From: an uncultured Pelagibacteraceae bacterium
GTDB lineage: Bacteria > Pseudomonadota > Alphaproteobacteria > Pelagibacterales > Pelagibacteraceae
Length of the DNA: 64,000 bases
Assembly: GCA_902604975.1 (NCBI GenBank)
Contig: CACLAY010000002.1
Coordinates: 124,001 to 188,000, forward strand
Reading direction: 5' to 3'
Below the pieces are notes generated by a model, which saw only the letters and a list, made by a program, of their open reading frames with translations, did no database searches and had not been told where the DNA came from. Below are positions 38,549 to 48,444 of this stretch, one piece after another. The stretch's first letter is position 1; each line of letters begins with the position of its first letter. The position numbers and the translations under genes were made by a program.

Positions 38549-40624
38549 TTAAATTTTTTCTGCAATTTTTAAAGCAAAAGCATAATCAAGAGCTATTTCT
38601 TCAATTGTACCATCTCTGCCAGATTTTCCTCCATGACCAGCGTTCATTTCAGTTTTCAATAAAAGTAAATTATTATCTGTTTTATAGTCTCTTAGTTTTG
38701 CAGTAAATTTTGCTGGTTCATCAAACAGAACTCTATTGTCACTAAGACTAGTAGTGATTAAAATATTTGGATAATCCATTTTTTTAATATTGTTGTAAGG
38801 AGCGTATGAGTAAATATAGTCAAAATGATCCTTGTTATCTTTAGCATTTCCAAATTCATCAAATTCTCCAATGGTTAATGGTAGAGAATGGTCAAGATTA
38901 GTAGTTAAGGAATCTACAAACGGCACAGCCATTATTAACCCTAAAAATAGCTCAGGCGCTGCATTTACAACTGCCCCCATCAGCAACCCTCCTGCTGAAC
39001 CACCCATACCTATAATTTTTCCTTTAGAAGTATATTTTTTTTCAATCAAGAATTTTCCAACAGCAATATAATCTTCAAATGTATTTTTTTTGTTTAATAG
39101 TTTTCCTTCCTTCCACCATTTCATTCCTCTTTCCATACCTCCCCTTATATGTGCCGTAACCCAAATTATATTTCTATCAATGAGGCTTAGTCGTGTAGAT
39201 GAAAAACCAGGAGACATCGAATTTCCATAAGAACCGTAGCCATATAGTAAAAGGTTTGATGATCCATCCAGAACTGTATCCTTATGTCTTGTTATAGTTA
39301 TTGGCACCATTCGCCCATCATGAGATGGACATTCAATACGTTCAACCACATAATCATTTGAGTTATGTCCAGATGGAATTTCTTGTTCCTTAACAAGTTT
39401 TTTTTCTTTTGATTTTAAATTATATAAAAAAGTCCTTCCTGGTGTTTTAGGTGAAGAATATGATAAATATACATTGTCCGTATTTTTATCTTTTTGAGTC
39501 AATGATATACTTGGCACAATTACTTTTTCATCACTAAAAATTATCTCTTCTTCTTTATTTGTCTTCGGATCACGTAAAATTATTTTTCCAAGTGCATTAG
39601 ATGTTTCAGATCTAATTACCCAATTACTTAAAAATACTAAACCTCCTATCAATACTTCATCTTTTGCAGCAACAAATGTCACCCATTTTTGTTCAACTAA
39701 ATCAGTACACCTATCAATTTTAAAATCCTCAGCATTTTCATTTGTATGTTTATAAAAATAGTTATCCCAAGAATTTACTGAGTAAATTATACCTCTTTTT
39801 CTCTTTTGGATTAATTTAGGATTTGGATTATTTTCATCAACTTCAAAGTAATATTGTTCTGAAGTATTATGGTCAGAACTTGTAATTATGAAATATTTCT
39901 CATCTGAACTAAGGCCAATCCCAACAGTGAATGCTTCGCTTTTTTCTTCAAAAATCAATAAATCATCTTTTGTTGCCGATCCAATTTCATGTCTATAAAT
40001 AGTTCTAGGCCTATGATGTTCATCTAATTTAGAATAAAATATATATTTATCATCTAAACTAAATTCGATGCTACCACTCGTTTCCTCAATTTTTTCAGTA
40101 ACTAATTTTCCAGATTTTATGTTTCTTATATAAATTGTATAATATTCAGATCCTTTTAAATCTAAAGAATATCCAAGATACTCATCATTAAAGCTTACCT
40201 CTAAGTCACCTAAACCAAAATATTCTGTTTTAAGTTTCTCCTTCTCTTTATCGCCGTTCCAAATTTCTTCAATTTGTTGTTCACCAATTTTTTTTCTTAA
40301 TTTAATCGAATAATTTCCTTTTGCCGTAGTTTTAGTCCAATACTCATAATTTTTGTCTTTGTAAGGGAGTGACTCATCATCCAGTTTGATTCTTGCTTTT
40401 ATTTCATCAAAAAGTTTTTTTTGGATTTTTTTTGTATCTTTCATTTGTTCAGAAAAATATTCATTTTCATCTTCCAAATATTTTCTTACTTCAGGCAAAA
40501 GTTTTGAGCTATCCCTTAAAACCTCGAGAATATTTGGTTGATGAATCCAACTATAATCGTCTGTCCAAGACTTATTGTGACAAGATTTTATTTCAGGTTT
40601 CTTTTCAAGCTGTGGTAGTTTCAT
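38549..40624 (-). CDS. S9 prolyl oligopeptidase family / oligopeptidase B
   Basis: YGYGSYGNSMSPGFSSTRLSLIDRNIIWVTAHIRGGMERGMKWWKEG; GMGGSAGGLLMGAVVN; NAGHGGKSGRDG catalytic residues. Confidence 0.92.
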   Translation of the reverse strand: MKLPQLEKKPEIKSCHNKSWTDDYSWIHQPNILEVLRDSSKLLPEVRKYLEDENEYFSEQMKDTKKIQKKLFDEIKARIKLDDESLPYKDKNYEYWTKTTAKGNYSIKLRKKIGEQQIEEIWNGDKEKEKLKTEYFGLGDLEVSFNDEYLGYSLDLKGSEYYTIYIRNIKSGKLVTEKIEETSGSIEFSLDDKYIFYSKLDEHHRPRTIYRHEIGSATKDDLLIFEEKSEAFTVGIGLSSDEKYFIITSSDHNTSEQYYFEVDENNPNPKLIQKRKRGIIYSVNSWDNYFYKHTNENAEDFKIDRCTDLVEQKWVTFVAAKDEVLIGGLVFLSNWVIRSETSNALGKIILRDPKTNKEEEIIFSDEKVIVPSISLTQKDKNTDNVYLSYSSPKTPGRTFLYNLKSKEKKLVKEQEIPSGHNSNDYVVERIECPSHDGRMVPITITRHKDTVLDGSSNLLLYGYGSYGNSMSPGFSSTRLSLIDRNIIWVTAHIRGGMERGMKWWKEGKLLNKKNTFEDYIAVGKFLIEKKYTSKGKIIGMGGSAGGLLMGAVVNAAPELFLGLIMAVPFVDSLTTNLDHSLPLTIGEFDEFGNAKDNKDHFDYIYSYAPYNNIKKMDYPNILITTSLSDNRVLFDEPAKFTAKLRDYKTDNNLLLLKTEMNAGHGGKSGRDGTIEEIALDYAFALKIAEKI

Positions 40625-40642
40625 TTTGAATTAAATTAATAT

Positions 40643-41152
40643 ATGAATATTTTTCTTATAACACTGATTATTTTTGTCGTTGTATATGTTCTTCTAACTT
40701 GGTTTGCTAGAAGTTCTGCTAAAAAAATTTCAAGATTTATAAGGATATTAATAATTATTTCTGCAATAGTATTGGCTGTTATCATGGCTTATGCAGGAAG
40801 ATATATATTCTCATTACCTTTCGTACTTGCAATCTTACCGCTGATAAAAACAAAAGCTGGAATATCTTTATTTCAACTTCTTAGATTATGGGGACTTTTC
40901 AGAGTTTTAAGAAATTCAGGAAGATTTAATTTTAATAACTTTAACCAATCTGTAAACAAACAGAGCATATCCTTAGATGAAGCATATAAGATACTAAATT
41001 TAAAATCTGATATAAAGTACACTAAAGAACAAGTTATGAAATCTTATAAGTCTATTATGAAAAAAATTCATCCAGATGTAAGCCCAGAATTAACTAGACT
41101 AGCTTCGATAGTAAATGAGGCAAAAGATATTGTGATAAAAAATATTAGTTAA
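40643..41152 (+). CDS. Membrane-anchored DnaJ-domain protein
   Basis: N-terminal TM segments; C-term SLDEAYKILNLKSDIKYTKEQVMKSYKSIMKKIHPDVSPE J-domain (TIM14-like). Confidence 0.82.
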   Translation: MNIFLITLIIFVVVYVLLTWFARSSAKKISRFIRILIIISAIVLAVIMAYAGRYIFSLPFVLAILPLIKTKAGISLFQLLRLWGLFRVLRNSGRFNFNNFNQSVNKQSISLDEAYKILNLKSDIKYTKEQVMKSYKSIMKKIHPDVSPELTRLASIVNEAKDIVIKNIS

Positions 41153-42098
41153 TAATTGATTTAAATTTCGTAAAAATCTTCTCTGGATCAATTTTTTCTT
41201 TACCCCTTGAATTATGTGAAACAAAATTCATACCATCGGGAATTATAGGATACATATTTGGACTATAACTGCCATACATTAAAGGTGTATCACTCATTAG
41301 AACTATTGTAGGGACATTTAAAGCAGCTGATAGGTGACTGAAACTTGAGTCGTTACATATTGCTATTTTACAATTCTTTATAATTGGTAATATTTCTGAA
41401 ATTGAATTATTATCTAAAGGAACACAAATTTCTTTATATGCTGACAATATATTATTAAGTATTGATTGTTCTTCGCTATTTTTACCTGTTGCTAAATAAA
41501 ACATACAGTCATAATTTTTAATAGCTAGTTCTATGAATTTTTTAAATTTATCAGCTGGAATTCTTTTAGATGGACCAGAGCCACCTATTCCAAGTAAAAT
41601 ATTAATTTTATCTTTTGAAATTGAAAGTCTCTTAGCAGCTAATTTTACTGAACTCTCATTAATTTTTAATTGAGGATTGCTTTCTACTTTTAAATTTATC
41701 TTATTTAACAATTTATTTGCAGCTTCGATAATATGTTGTTCTTTTTTCTCAAATAACGGATACTGATATATATTTTTTATCCCCGCACTTTTACAAATAA
41801 GCCTATATCTTAGCGATGAATTAAAAATAAAAACCTTATCAAATAAATTATTTTTAATTTCATTTTTTAATTTAAAAAAACCCAATATACCGCTGTGCTC
41901 ATCGTTTTTATTATCCCTTTTTAAGTAAATTATATTTTTTAAAAAATTTAAATTTTTTGTATATTCCTTAGCTTTTGTGCTCTCTTTAATTAATAGAGTA
42001 ATTGGAGAATTATATTTTTTAGAGATTGCTTCTATAAAAGGTAAGAAAATTACCATATCTCCAATACCCATACGGTTTTGTATAACAAGTATATTCAT
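41145..42098 (-). CDS. Glycosyltransferase family 9 (heptosyltransferase-like)
   Basis: MNILVIQNRMGIGDMVIFLPFI; GIGGSGPSKRIPADKF; CNDSSFSHLSAALNVPTIVL. Confidence 0.83.
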   Translation of the reverse strand: MNILVIQNRMGIGDMVIFLPFIEAISKKYNSPITLLIKESTKAKEYTKNLNFLKNIIYLKRDNKNDEHSGILGFFKLKNEIKNNLFDKVFIFNSSLRYRLICKSAGIKNIYQYPLFEKKEQHIIEAANKLLNKINLKVESNPQLKINESSVKLAAKRLSISKDKINILLGIGGSGPSKRIPADKFKKFIELAIKNYDCMFYLATGKNSEEQSILNNILSAYKEICVPLDNNSISEILPIIKNCKIAICNDSSFSHLSAALNVPTIVLMSDTPLMYGSYSPNMYPIIPDGMNFVSHNSRGKEKIDPEKIFTKFKSIIN

Positions 42099-42146
42099 AT
42101 GTTTTTATAACCTTTACTAATTTGAATTTTTATATAAATTTTGGCA

Positions 42147-43031
42147 ATGGAACAAATTAAAGGTGTATATGCTGCAGGTTTATCAGTTTTAGATAAAAAT
42201 TTAGCATTAGATATTAAAAATACCATTAAACATGCTGAAAATGTCATTGAATTAGGGTGTCACGGTGTTGTTTTTTTTGGGAGCACTGGACAGTCACAAC
42301 TAATATCCTTAAGTGAAAAAATTCAATTAATAAATGAGTTACCTAAGAGTAGACATAAAAGTAAATTTATAATTGGAACTGGTCTCAATTCTTTAATTGA
42401 TACAATAAATTTAATGAAAATTTCTAAATCTATGGGTTTTAATAATTTTTTAATAATGCCACCAGCTTATTATAAGTATGGAGACGAAGAAGTGATCAAT
42501 TTCTATTCTAGAATTATCAAAGAGATTAATGATTGTAAAATTATTCTATATAATTTTGAAAAACTTTGCGGATATAAATTTAGTGTTCAATGTGTAGAAA
42601 ATTTGGTTCAAAAATTCCCTGATCAAATTATTGGTGTAAAGGATAGCAGTTATAATTTATTTGAAACTTTGAGAATTAAAAATTTTTCAATTTTCCCAGG
42701 TTCTGAGGCAAAATTATTAAAAGGTCTAGAATTGGGATGCCACGGTATAATTACTGCGACAACAAATGTTACAGGTCACTTAGCTAGAAAAATTTATGAT
42801 AATTTCCACAATAATCTAGATCTATCATCTAATCAAAATTTGTGTGATGTAAGAAAATCTTTCGACAAATATAACTTAATTTCAAGTCTCCACACTCTTA
42901 TGGCAGAAAAAAATTCAATATATAGGTATCTTTTGCCTCCATTAAAATTATTAGATCAAGCAGAAAAAAATGATTTATTTTCAAATCTTGAAAAACTAAA
43001 TTTTAATATGGAGATATTAAAGGCGGCATAA
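42147..43031 (+). CDS. Dihydrodipicolinate synthase/N-acetylneuraminate lyase family aldolase
   Basis: GVVFFGSTGQSQLISLSEKIQLI; IIGVKDSSYNLFETL Schiff-base Lys; ATG 42147 preferred to TTG 42141. Confidence 0.82.
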   Translation: MEQIKGVYAAGLSVLDKNLALDIKNTIKHAENVIELGCHGVVFFGSTGQSQLISLSEKIQLINELPKSRHKSKFIIGTGLNSLIDTINLMKISKSMGFNNFLIMPPAYYKYGDEEVINFYSRIIKEINDCKIILYNFEKLCGYKFSVQCVENLVQKFPDQIIGVKDSSYNLFETLRIKNFSIFPGSEAKLLKGLELGCHGIITATTNVTGHLARKIYDNFHNNLDLSSNQNLCDVRKSFDKYNLISSLHTLMAEKNSIYRYLLPPLKLLDQAEKNDLFSNLEKLNFNMEILKAA

Positions 43032-43033
43032 AA

Positions 43034-44221
43034 ATGAGTTTAATAAGTTTTTTAAATAATTTATTTAAGAAGGATGGTTTTGAACTTATTGACTCAAATT
43101 CAAAAAAATACGTTATAGGTAATCCAATAAAAGATAAACCTATCGTAATTAGACTTCTTGATCAAAAACTAATGCAAAAGTTACTTATAAATCCTGACTT
43201 GTATTTTGGGGAATCTTATATGAATGGATCTTTGGTAATAGAAAACGGTACACTTACAGACTTTTTAGATTTAGCTTTTAAAAATATTGGTAGAGGGAAT
43301 ATAAATTCTTATGGAGCGGTAATAAAAAAAATAAAAGGTACGTTTGGATATCTTACGAATTTAAATAAAATAATAAAATCAAAAGAAAATGTTGCACATC
43401 ATTATGATATATCTGAAAAACTTTACGATTTATTTTTAGATAAAAATAGACAGTATTCTTGTGCTTATTTTAAAAATGATAGTGATACTCTTGAACAAGC
43501 TCAAAGCAACAAGATTCATCATATTATAAAAAAGCTAAATATCCAGCCAAACCAAAAAGTTTTAGATGTTGGTTCAGGATGGGGAACATTAGCATTAGCT
43601 ATAGCAAAGGAGACAAATGCTAGTGTTACAGGAATAACATTGTCTGAAAATCAATTTGAATATAGTCAGCATAAAGCGAAAGAGATGAATTTATCAAATC
43701 AAGTAGACTTTAAGCTAATTGATTACAGACAATTAAATGAGAAGTTTGACAGGATTGTGAGTGTCGGAATGTTTGAGCATGTTGGTAGAAATTTTTATAA
43801 AACATATTTTAATAAAGTTTTTCAGCTTTTGAATGAAAAAGGAATAGCACTAATTCATACAATTGGCTCCTCTATGCCTCCGAGAGATCCACAACCATGG
43901 ATACAAAAATATATTTTTCCTGGTGGTTATACGCCTAGCTTAAGTGAGATCTCAAAACCAATCGAAAAGTCTGGTCTTATAGTTTCTGATATCGAGGTAC
44001 TTAGAATGCATTATGCTCATACTCTAAGAAATTGGAAAGAGAGATTTTTATCAAAAAAAGATACAGTTTTAGATATGTTTGACGAAAAATTTTTTAGAAT
44101 GTGGGAATTTTACTTAGCTAGTTGTGAAATGGCATTCAAATGGGGAGATCAGGTTGTATTTCAATTACAATTAGCTAAAGATAATAGCTCTGTTCCTAAT
44201 ACTCGGGACTATATTTATTAA
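43034..44221 (+). CDS. Cyclopropane-fatty-acyl-phospholipid synthase family methyltransferase
   Basis: VAHHYDISEKLYDLFLDKNRQYSCAYF; VLDVGSGWGTLALAIAKE; SVGMFEHVGRNFY. Confidence 0.9.
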   Translation: MSLISFLNNLFKKDGFELIDSNSKKYVIGNPIKDKPIVIRLLDQKLMQKLLINPDLYFGESYMNGSLVIENGTLTDFLDLAFKNIGRGNINSYGAVIKKIKGTFGYLTNLNKIIKSKENVAHHYDISEKLYDLFLDKNRQYSCAYFKNDSDTLEQAQSNKIHHIIKKLNIQPNQKVLDVGSGWGTLALAIAKETNASVTGITLSENQFEYSQHKAKEMNLSNQVDFKLIDYRQLNEKFDRIVSVGMFEHVGRNFYKTYFNKVFQLLNEKGIALIHTIGSSMPPRDPQPWIQKYIFPGGYTPSLSEISKPIEKSGLIVSDIEVLRMHYAHTLRNWKERFLSKKDTVLDMFDEKFFRMWEFYLASCEMAFKWGDQVVFQLQLAKDNSSVPNTRDYIY

Positions 44222-44251
44222 AATATTACTGATAAATTAATACCAGTAATA

Positions 44252-45409
44252 ATGAAAAAAAATAAAAAAAAAAAAGTTAATAAGAAAAAAAAAATTAGCA
44301 AAATTACCTTAAAAATAAAAAAAAAAGTAAAGAAGAATAAGAAAAATCTTAGGATTAAAAGAAAAAAAAATACAAATAAAAAGTTAGTTCTTAAAAAGAA
44401 GACTAAAGATAATTTAATTACAAAGGCAGCAAGAGTAGAGGAAAATATAAAATCAAAATTAAACGTTAAAGTTAAATTTGACATTTTTGCAATTGATAGG
44501 GGTATCTCTAAATTCTTTAATTCTATTGATGGAAAAATAAATGAATTTAAATCTCAAAGAAAAGATGAAAAAAGAAGGTTAAAATTAATTGAAATTGAAA
44601 AAAATGAAAAAGAAAAAGAAAGAATAAAAAAACAAAAGATATTGCAAGAGGAAAAGCAATTAAAACTAAAGGAGCAACAACTAAAAGATGAAGAAAAATT
44701 AGAAAAATTAAGAGCAAAAGATTTAAAATTATTTTTAAGAAAAGAACAAGCTCTTTTAAGAAAAGAACAATCAGAGAGACAAAAGAAATTTTTACAAGAA
44801 TTAAAAATTCAAAAACAGATTGAAAGATTTAGAATAAGAGAGGTAAAAGAATTAGAGAAACTTGAAAAAATTTCTTTAAGAGAAAAAAGAGAAGATTACG
44901 GGGAACTTCAACAAAGAATAGAGAACTTAAAAAATAAATATAGAGTAATAAGAGATCAAAAAATTAGAGAAAGAGTTGAGGCACTTGGTGTTAAGATAAA
45001 TGAAGCTGATGATAGATCTGCACTACTTCAAAAAGAAAGAGAATATAATTTAGCGAGACAAAAAATTGAGTTTGCATTAGAAAGTTTTTATAGAAGTGCG
45101 AACAGCCTAGTTTTCCAATTAAACAAAAGATATATCACAAGACATATGTCTATTTTTAGATGTATTGATAAAAGATTTGAGACAGGAGAAATTTTTATTA
45201 AATGGGACGAGTCTACAGACGACGAATGGTTAATTTTAATATATATAAAGGATAATTCACCCGATAAAGGAATAATTATAGAAGATAAGACAAATGAGGA
45301 AAAAAATATGTCTCATGAGTTTAAAGCAAATGAAATATTTAAAGCCTCAGACTTGATGGTAGACTCTCTTACTCAGCTTATTTCAAAGAAAAGGAAAAAA
45401 CAGCAGTAA
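44252..45409 (+). CDS. Lysine-rich coiled-coil protein, unknown function
   Basis: 385 aa: ~55-aa poly-Lys N-terminus, long charged helical region, globular-looking C-term (SLVFQLNKRYITRHMSIFRCIDKRFETGEIFIKWDESTDDEWLILIYIKD). Confidence 0.75.
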   Translation: MKKNKKKKVNKKKKISKITLKIKKKVKKNKKNLRIKRKKNTNKKLVLKKKTKDNLITKAARVEENIKSKLNVKVKFDIFAIDRGISKFFNSIDGKINEFKSQRKDEKRRLKLIEIEKNEKEKERIKKQKILQEEKQLKLKEQQLKDEEKLEKLRAKDLKLFLRKEQALLRKEQSERQKKFLQELKIQKQIERFRIREVKELEKLEKISLREKREDYGELQQRIENLKNKYRVIRDQKIRERVEALGVKINEADDRSALLQKEREYNLARQKIEFALESFYRSANSLVFQLNKRYITRHMSIFRCIDKRFETGEIFIKWDESTDDEWLILIYIKDNSPDKGIIIEDKTNEEKNMSHEFKANEIFKASDLMVDSLTQLISKKRKKQQ

Positions 45410-45417
45410 GCTATATT

Positions 45418-46842
45418 TTACTCATTAACGTAAACCGAAACTCCTCTAGAATTAATATCTACATCAAATTTTTTATGAAGAGGAGGGAAAGCTCTCTGTG
45501 AACAATCAAGTCTGTCACATGTTCTACATGATACTCCAATAGGTAATTCAGATTTTTTGTCACTGAGATCTAAGTTTTCAGTGTATACAAATTCTTTTGC
45601 ATATTTTGCTTCACAACCAAGACCTATAGACAACATACTTTTTTTTTGTCCATATCTTCCAACACCCTTTTCTACTGTTTTCGCTATGCAAACATATTTC
45701 TCTCCATTAGTCATTTTACTTACTGCTGCTTGAATAACACCTGGTCTTGAAAAAGCTGAGTAGACATTCCATCTTGGACAAGCTCCCCCATATCTTGGTA
45801 TCTCTATACCTGATAATGAGAATCTTTTTGAAATATTTCCAGCAACATCTACTCTTAAAAAATGAAAAGGTATTCCAGGAAGTTTTGGATCTTGTAAACA
45901 TGTTACTCTATGAGCTACTTGTTCGAAGGAAGTAGCAAATGTATTTTGTAAAAGTTCCAAATCGTATTTTAATTCTTTGCATTCTTTATGAAAAAGAGCG
46001 TAAGGCATTAATATTGCAGCACCACAATAATTTAAAAGAGCAACCCGCGTTAATTTTTTAGACTCTTCAGTTGGAAAATTAAATGTAGTAAGATATTCAT
46101 CAATTTCTTTTGAGGCGCCTTCTTGTGAAATTTGTGCTGCCGCAAAAAGTTTTTTAGTTTCAAGTGAAAGATAATCAGATAATAATAATTCTTTATCTTT
46201 TACTTTATATATTTTTGAAAATGGTTTTCCTTCTTTAGGTATTACATCTTTTACAGTTATACCATATTCATCTTTTAAAAACTGACATAAGGCAATATAT
46301 CTTGTTCTATTATTTTGTTTTACTTTATCAAATATCTGATTTGCAAATTCTTCTAATTTTGGAAAAAAATTTTTATTTTCTTGTAAAAAATCTGAAATTA
46401 CTTCTCCAGGAAATGCGTTTTTTCTTCCATCAATAATCTTGCCTGAAATATTTTCTAATTTGTTAAAAATTTCATGATCTTTTTGTTTAAAGTTATCACC
46501 TAGTTTAATTAAAGCTTTAGCAATTTTGGGATTTGTATTAACTAAATCTTTTACTTCTGGTCCAAGAATATCAAGATCCTCAAAAAGTTCATCACCCAAT
46601 AATTCAGAAATATTATTCTCAAGATTTATGTCAGTTTTACTTGTAAGGTCTGAAAGCTCTATTTTTAGTTTATCACAAACTCTTAAAAGTAAGTCTCCAT
46701 CAATTTTTCTTTTTCCACTCTCTATTAAATTTAAATAACTTGGTGAAATAGTCATTTCTTCTGCTAGTTTGTTAGCTTGAATTCCTAGTTGCCTTCTAAA
46801 TGCTTTGATTTTTGGACCAATTTTTGTATCAATTTGACTCAT
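45418..46842 (-). CDS. XRE-HTH + ImmA/IrrE-like + ScfR/DUF2083 transcriptional regulator (RamB-like)
   Basis: IGPKIKAFRRQLGIQANKLAEEMTISPSYLNLIESGKRKI HTH; C-term PIGVSCRTCDRLDCSQRAFPPLHKKFDVD; internal ATG 46842 (MSQIDTK) preferred over 46881. Confidence 0.87.
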   Translation of the reverse strand: MSQIDTKIGPKIKAFRRQLGIQANKLAEEMTISPSYLNLIESGKRKIDGDLLLRVCDKLKIELSDLTSKTDINLENNISELLGDELFEDLDILGPEVKDLVNTNPKIAKALIKLGDNFKQKDHEIFNKLENISGKIIDGRKNAFPGEVISDFLQENKNFFPKLEEFANQIFDKVKQNNRTRYIALCQFLKDEYGITVKDVIPKEGKPFSKIYKVKDKELLLSDYLSLETKKLFAAAQISQEGASKEIDEYLTTFNFPTEESKKLTRVALLNYCGAAILMPYALFHKECKELKYDLELLQNTFATSFEQVAHRVTCLQDPKLPGIPFHFLRVDVAGNISKRFSLSGIEIPRYGGACPRWNVYSAFSRPGVIQAAVSKMTNGEKYVCIAKTVEKGVGRYGQKKSMLSIGLGCEAKYAKEFVYTENLDLSDKKSELPIGVSCRTCDRLDCSQRAFPPLHKKFDVDINSRGVSVYVNE

Positions 46843-46849
46843 TTTACCA

Positions 46850-46939
46850 TTTGTAAATTTTGTAAATTTAAATTTACACAAAATTATTCGATTTTACAAG
46901 GAAAATCAATTTAATTGTAGATTTTGTAAATATTGTAAA
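46850..46939. promoter_or_regulatory. Candidate operator region: tandem 9-bp repeats and palindrome between divergent regulator and aceA side
   Basis: TTTGTAAATTTTGTAAAT (46850-46867), TGTAAATTTAAATTTACA (46861-46878), TTTGTAAATATTGTAAAT (46923-46940). Confidence 0.55.
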
Positions 46940-46952
46940 TTATAAAGTTTAC

Positions 46953-47114
46953 ATGGAAAAAAACAAAATTAACAATATCGAAAATAACTACCAAATTACT
47001 AATAAAGAAGAGCATTCTGAGCACAAGTCAAAAGGTATTTACATTAGAGACGATCATTGCGATTGGGGATCTAGCGGAATGAACGAATTTACTGAAGAAT
47101 ACAGCTCAAAATAG
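46953..47114 (+). CDS. Small ORF, 53 aa, unknown (absent from supplied track)
   Basis: MEKNKINNIENNYQITNKEEHSEHKSKGIYIRDDHCDWGSSGMNEFTEEYSSK; ATG to TAG upstream of aceA. Confidence 0.5.
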   Translation: MEKNKINNIENNYQITNKEEHSEHKSKGIYIRDDHCDWGSSGMNEFTEEYSSK

Positions 47115-47158
47115 TCATTAGTCATTTCTAGTCATTTAATCAAAAGAGAGGGGTTTAA

Positions 47159-48433
47159 GTGTCAGCTGAAAATATTTCATACGATTTACAAAGATTTGCA
47201 GGTATTAAAAGAGATTATACTCCTGAAGAAGTTGAAAGATTAAGAGGATCAATCAAAATTGAGTATTCTATGTGTAAAATGCAGTCTCAAAAGCTTTGGA
47301 AACTGCTTAATACAGAAGCCTATGTTAACACCCTTGGATCACTTTCAGGAAATCATGCAGTACAACATGCAAAAGCTGGTTTAAAAGCAATTTATTTAAG
47401 TGGTTGGCAAGTTGCTGCTGATGCTAATAGTGCTGGAGAGATGTATCCTGATCAATCTTTATATCCTTATGATAGTGCACCAAAATTAGTTGAGACAATG
47501 AATAATTCCCTAGTTAGAGCTGATCAAATTCAACATATGGAAATGATAGATGGTGATATGGATAAAAGTAAGAGAACTGATTACATGTTGCCAATTATAG
47601 CTGATGGTGAAGCAGGATTTGGTGGACCATTAAATGTATTTGAATTAACCAAAAAATTTATTAGAGCAGGTGCTGCTGGGGTTCACTTTGAAGACCAATT
47701 AGCTAGTGAGAAAAAATGTGGTCATATGGGTGGAAAAGTTCTTGTTCCAACTGGAACAATGGTTAGAAATTTAAAGGCTGCAAGACTTGCCGCTGATATT
47801 GCAGATGTACCATTAATAATTTTAGCAAGAACAGATGCAAATGCTGCAAAGTTAATCACTAATGATTTTGATGAAAATGATAAACCGTTTTTAACTGGCG
47901 AAAGATCACCTGAAGGTTTCTTTTATGTTAAAGACGGAATTGAGCAGGCAATTTCTAGAGGTCTTGCTTATGCACCATACGCAGATTTAATTTGGTGTGA
48001 AACTGCTACTCCAAATTTAGAAGAAGCAAAGAAATTTGCTGATGCTATACATGAAAAATTTCCTGGTAAAATGCTAGCTTATAATTGTTCGCCATCATTT
48101 AATTGGAAGAAACATTTATCTGATGAAGAAATTGGATCATTTCAAAGAAATATTGGAGAAATGGGATATAAATTTCAATTCATTACATTAGCAGGTTTCC
48201 ATACTCAAAACATTGCTATATTTGAGTTAGCAGAAAAATATAAATCAGAGGGTATGACCGCTTACTCAAAAATTCAACAGCATGAATTTGCTAGAGAAAA
48301 AGATGGATACACAAGTGTGAAACATCAAAGAGAAGTGGGTACATCTTATTTTGATGCAGTTTCAAATACAATAAGCTCAGGTAAAAGCTCAACGACAGCA
48401 ATGGAGGGCTCAACTGAGTCAGAACAGTTTTAG
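47159..48433 (+). CDS. aceA: Isocitrate lyase
   Basis: [42 protein letters not shown] active-site motif; GTG start preceded by GAGAGGGG. Confidence 0.96.
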   Translation: MSAENISYDLQRFAGIKRDYTPEEVERLRGSIKIEYSMCKMQSQKLWKLLNTEAYVNTLGSLSGNHAVQHAKAGLKAIYLSGWQVAADANSAGEMYPDQSLYPYDSAPKLVETMNNSLVRADQIQHMEMIDGDMDKSKRTDYMLPIIADGEAGFGGPLNVFELTKKFIRAGAAGVHFEDQLASEKKCGHMGGKVLVPTGTMVRNLKAARLAADIADVPLIILARTDANAAKLITNDFDENDKPFLTGERSPEGFFYVKDGIEQAISRGLAYAPYADLIWCETATPNLEEAKKFADAIHEKFPGKMLAYNCSPSFNWKKHLSDEEIGSFQRNIGEMGYKFQFITLAGFHTQNIAIFELAEKYKSEGMTAYSKIQQHEFAREKDGYTSVKHQREVGTSYFDAVSNTISSGKSSTTAMEGSTESEQF

Positions 48434-48444
48434 ATGAAAGATTA

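Noticed and set aside
44218-44484. Phe-rich 88-aa minus-strand ORF
   Set aside because: Reverse complement of the poly-Lys tract (AAA to TTT); composition artefact
46843-46881. N-terminal extension of the RamB-like regulator (MCKFKFTKFTNGK)
   Set aside because: Extension runs through the repeat/palindrome region and the HTH family start matches MSQIDTKIGPKI; internal ATG preferred
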